From contig NZ_AP024154.1 in the NCBI RefSeq assembly GCF_015533855.1, positions 5,090,501 to 5,154,500 on the forward strand: a stretch of DNA of 64,000 nt, read 5' to 3'. Below the pieces are notes generated by a model that was not told the DNA's origin, made no database searches, and was given only the letters and a program-made list of their open reading frames with translations. Made by a program: the position numbers and the translations under genes. The stretch is from Echinicola sp. 20G (GTDB lineage: Bacteria > Bacteroidota > Bacteroidia > Cytophagales > Cyclobacteriaceae). Below, piece after piece: positions 9,362-17,675 of the stretch (positions are counted from its first letter, which is position 1; each line of letters starts with the position of its first letter).

Positions 9362-9663
9362 AACATGGGTTTTTGTAAGAATCAAAAGTTTGCCAGGGTT
9401 GCAAATATTAAATTATAATCTTTTTTCCTAATGAGCCCCATCTTCATCCAAAACTGATAAAATAGTACGTAAAAAAGCAAGCATGTTCATTCCTTGTTAT
9501 ACTTTACTTCCCAAAGACTTAGCCCGTAAGACAGTTTGATTTTATCATTTCTTATACCATTCAACTCTCCCCAAAACAGGATAAAAGGAAACAACCAATG
9601 GCATGATTAAGGATAATCAGTTCATTTAATTATATTTCCTAACCAAAATCAATCAGGAAAACA

Positions 9664-9990
9664 ATGACAAATGAAGAATTTATAGTCCTTGCACTTTCTT
9701 TTCCAGCTACCGAACAAAAGCCACATTTTGACAGAACTGCTTTTAAAATTACAGGAAAACGTATTTTCACAACCCTGCATGTAGCCAGCAATTCCGCCAA
9801 TGTCAAACTTTCTCCCAATGAGCAAAAAGCCTTTACAAAATATTCACCTGAAGTAGTCTACCCAGTGAACAACAAATGGGGTCAGCAGGGCTGGACTACA
9901 ATAGAGCTTCAAAACGCCAAGGAAGAACTGGTCAAAGCTTTATTGAAATCTGCCTATGAAGATGTAGTAAAGCGCAAAAACTCAAAATGA
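9664..9990 (+). CDS. MmcQ/YjbR family protein
   Basis: 108 residues, the usual size of this single-domain family (double-wing fold). Matches to the family pattern are the N-terminal ALSFPATEQKPHF, the central KRIFTTLHVASNSANVKLSP strand pair, and the C-terminal WTTIELQNAKEELVKALLKS. Members are often labelled DNA-binding on structural grounds, but the cellular role is unknown. It has no signal peptide, so it is cytoplasmic. It is a single gene, convergent with the GH20-like gene and only 25 bases from it. Confidence 0.85.
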   Translation: MTNEEFIVLALSFPATEQKPHFDRTAFKITGKRIFTTLHVASNSANVKLSPNEQKAFTKYSPEVVYPVNNKWGQQGWTTIELQNAKEELVKALLKSAYEDVVKRKNSK

Positions 9991-10015
9991 CTCAAGATCA
10001 CCTTTTGAGAATTAC

Positions 10016-11128
10016 TCAATCACTATCTTCCATTTCATTAATCTTATCAAACATTACTTTAAAAGTATACCAAGCGGTATTGTTTCCTCCATCCCGGCCT
10101 TTTCTATTCTCATAAAAGCCGTCCATAAAGCTCCCGGCTCCAGACCAGACTGTCTGCATCATGCCATAAAAGTTAGGTTTCATTTCCTTAGTGGCAGTTG
10201 CTCGGAAATGGAACATGTCTTCTACCTGGGTTTCAGAAACATCTGGCATCCTCCAATTACAGGTCAAGACCCTAAAACCTTTCATGGCAAAATAAACTGC
10301 AGATTGATCAGGTCTCTCATAATGCCAATCACCAATTACCACATCTTTGGGAATCATATCTATAGCCCTATGAGTATTGTTCATACTGGCTTCCCACATA
10401 CCCAATCCTGTTGTTTTACCATCCAACAGCCTGTCTCCCCAAATCCATAGCTCTCTATTATCTGCTGCCAAATGGTCACGTACTTTACTCACTTCACCAG
10501 CAAAAAGCTCCGCCTTATCTCTCCCTGAACAGCGAGGACAATCATCATCTCCTATGTAAAAAACCTCATCCATTCCAGCATGAAAAGCATCAGCTTCAAA
10601 CACTTCACAAATTTCATCCACCAAATCAAAAACCACTCCATGCACTTCTGGATGTAGTGGACAGTAGCTTTTGCAATACAGCCCGTCTTCATTGGGCCAC
10701 TCATAATTTTCCGGCAAACTGACTGATGGTGTTTCATCAAATTCAGGATAAACTTCTAACAGCTTTCCTAAATCACTGTGCCAAGACTGATGTCCCAATA
10801 AGTTGATTTGTGGGATAATACGAATGTCATGTTTTTGGCATATCGCAACCATCTGCTTGACCTGTGCTTTACTTAAGGGATTGTTATCCACCAATTCTGG
10901 ATGACTTTCAAATTCGTAGCCATATTCCACTCTTAGTATCAACACATTTATATTTCTTGGTGCCAGTTCCTCATCAATGAATCTAACAAAACGATCCACT
11001 TCATTAGGGTTGGGTGCAGCTATTGCAAAAGCTTTGATGGGCAGGACATCCTTTGAATCCTGAGCCTTCACCCCAAGTAAACTGTTTAACAACAAACAAA
11101 TTATAATACCGATAGACATCTTACACAT
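10016..11128 (-). CDS. GH20-like secreted glycoside hydrolase (catalytic domain only)
   Basis: 370 residues with a signal peptide ending at VKA-Q. The TIM-barrel pattern of GH20 beta-N-acetylhexosaminidases is visible: NVLILRVEYGYEF, IIPQINLLGHQSWHS, and AFHAGMDEVFYIG, which holds the HxGxDE motif with catalytic Asp187-Glu188. ELWIWGDRLLDG and TCNWRMPDV follow the same barrel. It lacks the N-terminal GH20b domain and is shorter than classic family members, so the substrate is open. It is cotranscribed with the HGSNAT-like acyltransferase, 11 bases away, which suggests work on amino sugars. Confidence 0.85.
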   Translation of the reverse strand: MCKMSIGIIICLLLNSLLGVKAQDSKDVLPIKAFAIAAPNPNEVDRFVRFIDEELAPRNINVLILRVEYGYEFESHPELVDNNPLSKAQVKQMVAICQKHDIRIIPQINLLGHQSWHSDLGKLLEVYPEFDETPSVSLPENYEWPNEDGLYCKSYCPLHPEVHGVVFDLVDEICEVFEADAFHAGMDEVFYIGDDDCPRCSGRDKAELFAGEVSKVRDHLAADNRELWIWGDRLLDGKTTGLGMWEASMNNTHRAIDMIPKDVVIGDWHYERPDQSAVYFAMKGFRVLTCNWRMPDVSETQVEDMFHFRATATKEMKPNFYGMMQTVWSGAGSFMDGFYENRKGRDGGNNTAWYTFKVMFDKINEMEDSD

Positions 11129-11139
11129 TAGCTACTAAT

Positions 11140-12378
11140 TTAAATTTTTAATCTTATTCGATACTTCTCCAAAACACCTGTCAGCAGAACTACTAAGAAA
11201 GCATAAACCAAGCATTTCAAGATCCCAAAGATTCCACTCCTAAGAAAAATAGGTACGCTGATACCTATCATGGTATAAATGGCGTAATGAATGTAAGGAA
11301 TCAAATAACAAGTCAAGGTACTTGTTCCAGCGGGCCGTATCCATCGGAACCAATCTTTTTTCTCCTTGATATCCACCAACCAGATCAAAAAGCCAAATAC
11401 GAGGATACTGATCCCAATACATATGGCTACCCAAGATGGGGAAGCACCTAATTTATGAATACCCCAAATTGGCCTGGTCACTAAACCATAACCTAACATC
11501 ACAACGGCAGAAGCTGACAGCATTATCCAAAATTGGGAAGCTTTCCCTGTAGAAAACCATTTATGATAATAAATCGAAACTACTATTCCAGCCATCGCAA
11601 AAGCCGGCATAGAACCATTACCTACTATCCATATGTATTGTCTAATGGGTGATAAAACATCCAAATAACCTAGTTTCTCCAAGGCATTAAAAGCCATAAA
11701 AAACAAAAAGGCCAACACCTGAGCTCCTACTTTTCCGTCTGTTAATAAAAAAATCATCGAGCAAATCAGATATGACCACCCGATCAGCCCTAAAATACCA
11801 TACCAATGCGTTTGCATTCCTGTAGGTGAATCCAGACTTCCTCCTTCGTATAAAAATGCCAAAATCAATAACATCAAAACCCCGATCGATTGTGGAAAGT
11901 ATCTCTTCACTCTTGTCCAAGTTCTGGGGTAATCCATCCAAACCAAGAAGAAGGCTATGGTGATAAGTATTTGCCACAAAGGTTTGGAAAGTGGCGCTGA
12001 AGAGCTATAGGATTCCAAATTGACATGAAATATCCCCATAACCAAAAGAGCTAAAGACCTCAGCATTATATGAATGGCCAATTGGAGTTTGCTATCTCCC
12101 TTATTTAGCCTATTCCTAATGGCATAAGGAATGGATAAGCCCACTATCAAAAGAAAAGCTGGAAATACAATATCTGACATACCCAGCCTATCCTCTTCTG
12201 CTAAGGCATGGCCTAGCCATTCAGGATAACCCTCTAAACTCCAAAGGTCATTGACAAAAACCATCAAAAGCATGGTAATAGCCCTGAAAACATCAATTGA
12301 GTATAACCTGCCTACAGAAGGTATCTTAGAAGAACTATCGACAGTCTTGTTGGGAGATGTTAAAGTACTGGAAGACAT
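11140..12378 (-). CDS. DUF5009/HGSNAT-like membrane acyltransferase
   Basis: 412 residues, about ten predicted membrane helices. The N-terminal RLYSIDVFRAITMLLMVFVN and the following DIVFPAFLLIVGLSIPYAIR match the heparan-alpha-glucosaminide N-acetyltransferase/DUF5009 pattern. His57 (WLGHALA) lines up with the histidine that accepts the acetyl group in the human enzyme. Homologues in Bacteroidota (often called NagX) are thought to acetylate glucosamine ends across the membrane. It is the first gene of an operon with the GH20-like hydrolase. A perfect dyad spans its start codon. Confidence 0.85.
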   Translation of the reverse strand: MSSSTLTSPNKTVDSSSKIPSVGRLYSIDVFRAITMLLMVFVNDLWSLEGYPEWLGHALAEEDRLGMSDIVFPAFLLIVGLSIPYAIRNRLNKGDSKLQLAIHIMLRSLALLVMGIFHVNLESYSSSAPLSKPLWQILITIAFFLVWMDYPRTWTRVKRYFPQSIGVLMLLILAFLYEGGSLDSPTGMQTHWYGILGLIGWSYLICSMIFLLTDGKVGAQVLAFLFFMAFNALEKLGYLDVLSPIRQYIWIVGNGSMPAFAMAGIVVSIYYHKWFSTGKASQFWIMLSASAVVMLGYGLVTRPIWGIHKLGASPSWVAICIGISILVFGFLIWLVDIKEKKDWFRWIRPAGTSTLTCYLIPYIHYAIYTMIGISVPIFLRSGIFGILKCLVYAFLVVLLTGVLEKYRIRLKI

Positions 12379-12408
12379 TTGATTAAATTAATATATTATT
12401 TAATCAAA
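12378..12408 (-). promoter_or_regulatory. 31-base dyad reaching into the start codon of the acyltransferase gene
   Basis: tttgattaaat (12378-12388) and atttaatcaaa (12398-12408) are perfect 11-base complements around a 9-base AT loop. On the minus-strand mRNA the 3' arm ends with the A of the AUG, so a hairpin here would hide the initiation site. It could equally be an operator. Confidence 0.45.
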
Positions 12409-12772
12409 ACCAATTACAATAAAATTATACAAAAGAAACATTCACTTAGTCAATTAATTATACTACCCAAAATCAAGTTTCTTTGAATTGACTGTCTTGA
12501 AAAATCTATCAAATAGAACTCATCACTCTATCAATTTCATCAAAAAAATTATCCGTCACAAAATACAAAGTCTCTACGGAATACGTCAACAAACTACTTT
12601 AAAAAGTAAATATTATATTAAATCAAGGGAAATGTTTGGCTTTTATTTCTATCTTTTGAGTGTCAAATGATAGGCTTATTACCCTAAAAAAATCAAAATT
12701 TTCTGATTCAGATGATATAAGTCTAGCTTTTAAAATTTTACATATAATAAGGACTACTTTCAACGAGAAGTC
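12409..12772. other. Intergenic region without a supportable gene
   Basis: This is the divergent spacer between the acyltransferase operon and the hybrid kinase operon. It is very AT-rich. A 60-codon frame at 12488-12670 has no family signature, signal or start context and is taken as chance. I see no strong hairpin. Promoters for both operons should lie here, but no exact TAnnTTTG box was found. Confidence 0.5.
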
Positions 12773-15700
12773 ATGACTAAATTATCATTTAAAAAATTGC
12801 TGATCATAGGCTTTTCTTTGTCTTTGATCATTGTAGCATTTGTAAATTATTCCTCTTACAAAAGTCTAAAATCTTTCGAAGAAAGAATGAGCTGGGTGAG
12901 TCATACCTATGATGTACTTATTGCCAGCAAGGAAACATTAATTCAGCTGATCAATGCAGAAACAAGCCAAAATGGATACATTCTGACAGGGAAAAGTCAA
13001 TATTTAGAACCATATCATATCGCTCAGGATTCAGTTTATGTTTCTTTAAATAATCTTAAAAATCTTATTTCTGACAATCCTACCCAAGTTAGGCGCGTGG
13101 CATTGCTTGAGAACATTATTCATGAAAGACTCAAAAATTTAGAAGCCACCCTGGAAGACGACCATTCAATCACTACTGAAACAAAAGTTGAAAAATCACT
13201 GATTGGCAAAGGACAAGACCTCACTTCAGAAGTTCGTCAAATAACTGCCGAAATTATAGCAGATGAGAATCGGCTTTTAGACACCAGAGAGACACAGGCA
13301 AAAAATAATGCCAGCAGAACAATCATCAGTATTGTGGCTGGATTAGCGGCAGTACTTTTAATCCTATTCCTTATGTTTGGCTACATTATGCGGATTTTCA
13401 CAGCTCAAGTAAAGGCCGAGGAAAAAATCAAAAAGTCAAACAACGAATTAGAAAAACTCTCCTTCGAAAGAGCAAACCAAAACTGGATTTTAAAAGGAGA
13501 AAAACTTTTAAATGAAAGTCTCCAAGGGGATCATTCATTGAACCAACTTTCAGAAAAAGTATTGAGTTTTTTCGCTAGCTACTTGGGAATGAAAATTGGA
13601 ATCCTTCATACTTTTGATCCAGAAAATAACTTATTAAAAATCTCAGCATCCTATGCAATAACAAATCAAGGATTTATACGGGAGACAAAATTAGGAGAAA
13701 GCCTTGTTGGTCAGGCTGCTAAAGAGAAAAAAACAATCCTCATTAATGACCTACCTAAGCACCATTATAAGATAACGTCTTCTTTTGGAGAAAGCACTCC
13801 TGATCAATTGCTTTTAAAGCCATTAGTCTACAATAACCAACTAAAGGGAATTTTAGAGCTCGGTTTTTTAGGTGAGATCAATAAAAATCAACGAAAATTA
13901 ATTGACCTCCTTGAAGAAAACATATCCATTGCGATCCACACCACTCAAGCGCATGATGATATGCGCCAACTTTATGAACAGCTCCAAGCTCAATCAGAAG
14001 AATTGGAAAGTCAACAAGAAGAATTGAGACAAACCAATGAGGAACTTGGCCAACAAACCGAAATGCTTCAGGCTTCTGAAGAAGAGCTAAGGGTTCAACA
14101 AGAAGAGCTAAGGCAAACCAATTTGGAGTTAGAAGAAAAGGCAAGGTTATTAGAGGCAAGCAACAAACAAATTGAAGAAGCACGTATTTCTATAGTAAAT
14201 AAGGCAGAAGAGCTCGAGCAAACAAGTAAATATAAATCTGAATTTTTGGCCAATATGAGTCATGAACTCAGAACCCCACTGAATAGCGTATTGATCTTGG
14301 CAAAACTTCTTAGTTCAAACAAAAACAACACATTGGATCAAGAAGAAGTTAAATATGCCAATGTCATCCACAAAGCTGGTAGTGATTTGCTTACCCTGAT
14401 CAACGATATCCTAGATTTGTCTAAAGTGGAATCTGGCCAACTGGACATTTACGAAGAGGATATAGATATATTTGATATTGGGGAAAACATGCAGTACTTA
14501 TTCAAAGAAATCGCTGCCGATAAAATGGTCAACTTTAAAGTTAACATTGATGATAACTTGCCAAAAACCATTCATTCCGATCGACAAAGACTTGATCAAA
14601 TCATAAGAAACCTCTTGTCCAATGCTTTTAAATTCACGCCAGCCGAAGGCCAGGTAAGCCTTAATTTTACAGCACAATCCAATCATCACCTGGCCATTTC
14701 GGTACAAGATTCGGGCATTGGAATATCCGAGGAAAAGCAACAATTAATCTTTGAAGCCTTTAAACAGGCCGACGGGTCTACCAGCAGAAAATATGGTGGC
14801 ACTGGATTAGGCCTGTCAATCAGCAGGGAGCTATCAAGATTATTGAAAGGATCCATTAGCCTCAATAGTAAAGAAGGACAAGGCAGTACATTTACCTTGT
14901 CAATCCCTTATGAGCTTGGAATGGGAAGCCAGCCTTCAGCAGATTCGACTCCGACAAACGCCTCTTTTGATCCAAAAGTAATTGATAAGGAAAATAAGCC
15001 CCAGATTAACTCCAGCCATATCATTCCTGAAAAAGCAGCTGGCAAAAATTTATTGATTGTAGAAGATGATGTAAACTTTGCGGAGATTCTAAAAAACTAC
15101 TCCAAAGAAAGGGGCTTTGAAACAAAAGTGGTACATGATGGCGAAAGTGCCATCAACTTTATGAACGAAGTTTCTCCAGATGCCGTGCTGTTGGACATAA
15201 TGCTTCCGGTTATGGATGGATGGGAAGTCCTCAAAAAGATGAAGGCCAATGCAAAGCTCAAGGATATCCCTGTTCACATCATGTCAGCCACAGACAAAAA
15301 CCACAAACAGTTATTAGAAAGTGGAGCAACGGAATTTATCCATAAACCAGTTGACCAAAGTGTACTAGAGAGGGTCTTCAAGCAAATTCAAAACGCAGGA
15401 AAAAAAGAGTTAAAACATATATTAATTATTGAGGATCAAAAAATCCAAAGCGATATTTTAAAAGAGCAACTTCAAAAAGAGGGATTTGAAGTAGAGCAAG
15501 CTTTTGATGGTAGAGAAGCTCTAGACTCCTCATTAACAAAAACTTTTGACTGTATCATTTTAGACCTAAACCTTCCTGATTTTAAAGGGGAAGAAATCCT
15601 AGACAAAATTAAGTCTGGATCCTTGAATAACTTGACTCCAGTTATCATTAATACTGCTATGACCGTACCTGAAGAACTTCAAAATAAGATCAGGCAGTAC

Positions 15701-16222
15701 AGCAATGCCACGGTAATCAAAACGCCAAAATCCAATGAAAGAATCTTGGATGAGGTAAAGCTGTTTATGCATAAAATCAACAAACCTGACACTCCTACTC
15801 CGTCAAATGGCAAAACCAAAACAACTTCCAATGCTTCAGAAAAATCTTTTGAAGGGAAGAAGGTTTTGCTTGTGGATGACGATATGAGAAATATATTCGC
15901 CCTTTCCAGTTCACTTCAACAATACGGGCTAAATGTAGAAATTGCTGGAAACGGGATTGAAGCTATAAATAGGCTTAATGAAACAGAGGATTTTGACTTG
16001 GTTTTGATGGATATCATGATGCCAGAAATGGATGGATATGAAGCCATGAGAGAGATTAGGAAAGGTGGTCAATACAAAGATATCCCCATTGTCGCACTTA
16101 CCGCCAAAGCGATGAAAAATGATCGAGAAAAATGTATTGAAGCAGGTGCAAGTGATTATATCTCCAAACCTGTTGATTTAGAAAAATTACTTTCACTAAT
16201 CCGTGTATGGATAAGCAATTGA
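12773..16222 (+). CDS. Hybrid sensor histidine kinase: CHASE3-GAF-coiled coil-HisKA-HATPase-REC x3
   Basis: 1149 residues. A short N-terminal membrane helix and a second at ~185-205 flank a CHASE3 sensor (IQLINAETSQNGYILTGKSQ). A GAF domain spans ~245-385. Residues ~400-480 form a Glu/Gln-rich coiled coil made of repeated QQEELRQTNEEL-like units. The H-box is MSHELRTPLNS with phospho-His ~497; DSGIGI and GGTGLGL boxes of the ATPase follow. Three receiver domains have phospho-acceptors at ~D808, ~D931 and ~D1080, so a multistep phosphorelay is likely. It heads an operon with CheR (16-base overlap), CheB and another hybrid kinase. No chemoreceptor is present, so the signal probably enters through CHASE3. 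Confidence 0.95.
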   Translation: MTKLSFKKLLIIGFSLSLIIVAFVNYSSYKSLKSFEERMSWVSHTYDVLIASKETLIQLINAETSQNGYILTGKSQYLEPYHIAQDSVYVSLNNLKNLISDNPTQVRRVALLENIIHERLKNLEATLEDDHSITTETKVEKSLIGKGQDLTSEVRQITAEIIADENRLLDTRETQAKNNASRTIISIVAGLAAVLLILFLMFGYIMRIFTAQVKAEEKIKKSNNELEKLSFERANQNWILKGEKLLNESLQGDHSLNQLSEKVLSFFASYLGMKIGILHTFDPENNLLKISASYAITNQGFIRETKLGESLVGQAAKEKKTILINDLPKHHYKITSSFGESTPDQLLLKPLVYNNQLKGILELGFLGEINKNQRKLIDLLEENISIAIHTTQAHDDMRQLYEQLQAQSEELESQQEELRQTNEELGQQTEMLQASEEELRVQQEELRQTNLELEEKARLLEASNKQIEEARISIVNKAEELEQTSKYKSEFLANMSHELRTPLNSVLILAKLLSSNKNNTLDQEEVKYANVIHKAGSDLLTLINDILDLSKVESGQLDIYEEDIDIFDIGENMQYLFKEIAADKMVNFKVNIDDNLPKTIHSDRQRLDQIIRNLLSNAFKFTPAEGQVSLNFTAQSNHHLAISVQDSGIGISEEKQQLIFEAFKQADGSTSRKYGGTGLGLSISRELSRLLKGSISLNSKEGQGSTFTLSIPYELGMGSQPSADSTPTNASFDPKVIDKENKPQINSSHIIPEKAAGKNLLIVEDDVNFAEILKNYSKERGFETKVVHDGESAINFMNEVSPDAVLLDIMLPVMDGWEVLKKMKANAKLKDIPVHIMSATDKNHKQLLESGATEFIHKPVDQSVLERVFKQIQNAGKKELKHILIIEDQKIQSDILKEQLQKEGFEVEQAFDGREALDSSLTKTFDCIILDLNLPDFKGEEILDKIKSGSLNNLTPVIINTAMTVPEELQNKIRQYSNATVIKTPKSNERILDEVKLFMHKINKPDTPTPSNGKTKTTSNASEKSFEGKKVLLVDDDMRNIFALSSSLQQYGLNVEIAGNGIEAINRLNETEDFDLVLMDIMMPEMDGYEAMREIRKGGQYKDIPIVALTAKAMKNDREKCIEAGASDYISKPVDLEKLLSLIRVWISN

Positions 16223-17055
16223 CAAAAATGACTGATTCAGCCTATTCTATATCTTTTGAAGAGTTGAAAGAAATACAAAAGTTAATTGAGAAAGTTCACG
16301 GATATGACTTTCATGATTATGCAGAAGCATCTTTGAAAAGAAGAGTTACTCATATCATGAGTAAATTTAAGCTCAACACTTTTGACCTTAAACACCGTTT
16401 GGTCAATGATACTCATTTCTTTGCTTTGTTCCTCAATCAAGTCACGGTCAACGTCACCGAAATGTTTAGAGACCCTGGCTTCTACAGATCAGTTAGGGAA
16501 AACGTCATACCTTATTTGGCTTCATACCCTCACATAAAAATATGGAATGCCGGATGCTCCAGTGGTGAAGAAACCTACTCCTTTGCTATAACGCTTAAGG
16601 AAGAGGGTATTCTTGAAAAAAGCTTCCTCTATGGAACAGATATCAATTCAGAAGTCTTGGATAAGGCCAAAGAAGGCATTTATGAACTCAAAAAAATAAA
16701 AGAGTATTCTACCAATTACCTCAATTCTGGAGGTAAAAGCTCCCTTTCAGATTATTATCACTCCATTTATGATGCTGGAATATTTCAATCCGAATTAAGG
16801 AAAAAGACTTTATTCTCCATCCATAACCTGGCTTCTGATAGTAGTTTTAACGAATTTCAGCTGGTGGTTTGCAGAAATGTCCTGATCTATTTTAATGAAC
16901 ACCTTAGAAACAGAGTACTCGAATTACTTTCGGAAAGTCTATGCCATTTAGGCTTTCTTTGTTTGGGGTCAAAAGAGACTTTAAGAAACCCAAAACTATT
17001 GGAGCAGTACAAAGTAATTGATAAAAAAGAAAACATCTATCAGAAAATTGTGTAG
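16207..17055 (+). CDS. CheR-type protein-glutamate methyltransferase
   Basis: 282 residues. CheR transfers methyl groups from S-adenosylmethionine to glutamate side chains. The N-terminal helical domain (EASLKRRVTHIMSKF) is followed by the SAM-binding loop NAGCSSGEETYSFAI, the ATDIN-type acidic motif (YGTDINSEVL) and VVCRNVLIYFN near the active site. It starts inside the end of the kinase gene; an alternative ATG at 16228 would begin five bases after that stop. Its usual partner, CheB, overlaps its 3' end. In the absence of a methyl-accepting chemoreceptor, the target is unknown; the coiled coil of the upstream kinase is a candidate. Confidence 0.93.
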   Translation: MDKQLTKMTDSAYSISFEELKEIQKLIEKVHGYDFHDYAEASLKRRVTHIMSKFKLNTFDLKHRLVNDTHFFALFLNQVTVNVTEMFRDPGFYRSVRENVIPYLASYPHIKIWNAGCSSGEETYSFAITLKEEGILEKSFLYGTDINSEVLDKAKEGIYELKKIKEYSTNYLNSGGKSSLSDYYHSIYDAGIFQSELRKKTLFSIHNLASDSSFNEFQLVVCRNVLIYFNEHLRNRVLELLSESLCHLGFLCLGSKETLRNPKLLEQYKVIDKKENIYQKIV

Positions 17056-17665
17056 GACAGGTAACATACCGGATTCAGCTCTTCAATCCATAGAACTGGT
17101 AGTTATCGGCGGATCTGCCGGTAGTATGGTGGTATTGATGGAGTTGATGAAATCGGTATCCTTCTTTCCTCTCCCGATCGTCTTTGTAATTCACAGAGCA
17201 AAGACGAGTTCCTTTGGAACATTAGCTGGGATATTCCAAAAGGTCAATCAGGATATAAAAGTCAAAGAAGCAGAGGAAAAAGAAACTTTAAACCCCAAAA
17301 CAATTTATCTGGCTCCGGCAGATTATCACCTATTAATTGAAAGAGACTTTAGCTTATCATTGGATATATCTGAAAAGGTATGGCATAGTAGACCTTCTAT
17401 AGATGTACTATTTCAATCGGCAGCTGATGCCGGAGGAAAAGGTACGCTTGGAATCTTGCTTTCTGGTGCCAACGCAGATGGTGTAAAAGGCTTACAGGAA
17501 ATCAAGAAAAATGGAGGGTTAACCATCATACAAGACCCAGATACCGCAGAATATCCAACAATGCCATTTGAAGCACTCAAAGCAAAGGTAGCAGACTATA
17601 AATTAGCTCCCATTAAGTTGGAGCAAACTTTCGAAAAACTAAAAAAAGTAAAATCGCATTTTTAA
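17018..17665 (+). CDS. CheB-type protein-glutamate methylesterase, catalytic domain only
   Basis: 215 residues from a TTG start. The catalytic triad is readable: Ser33 in VVIGGSAGS, His59 in FVIHRAKTS and Asp154 in LSGANADGVKG, with spacing like that of classical CheB. There is no receiver domain, so it is not controlled by direct phosphorylation in cis. No ATG lies before the conserved core; TTG at 17018 or at 17048 must serve, and either overlaps cheR (by 38 or 8 bases), which implies translational coupling. It removes methyl esters (or deamidates) from the same proteins that CheR modifies. Confidence 0.92.
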   Translation: MIKKKTSIRKLCRTGNIPDSALQSIELVVIGGSAGSMVVLMELMKSVSFFPLPIVFVIHRAKTSSFGTLAGIFQKVNQDIKVKEAEEKETLNPKTIYLAPADYHLLIERDFSLSLDISEKVWHSRPSIDVLFQSAADAGGKGTLGILLSGANADGVKGLQEIKKNGGLTIIQDPDTAEYPTMPFEALKAKVADYKLAPIKLEQTFEKLKKVKSHF

Positions 17666-17675
17666 ATAAGAATAA

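Noticed and set aside
12488..12670. 60-codon plus-strand reading frame
   Set aside because: No family motif, no signal, no start context, and low-complexity AT-rich codons; taken as chance.
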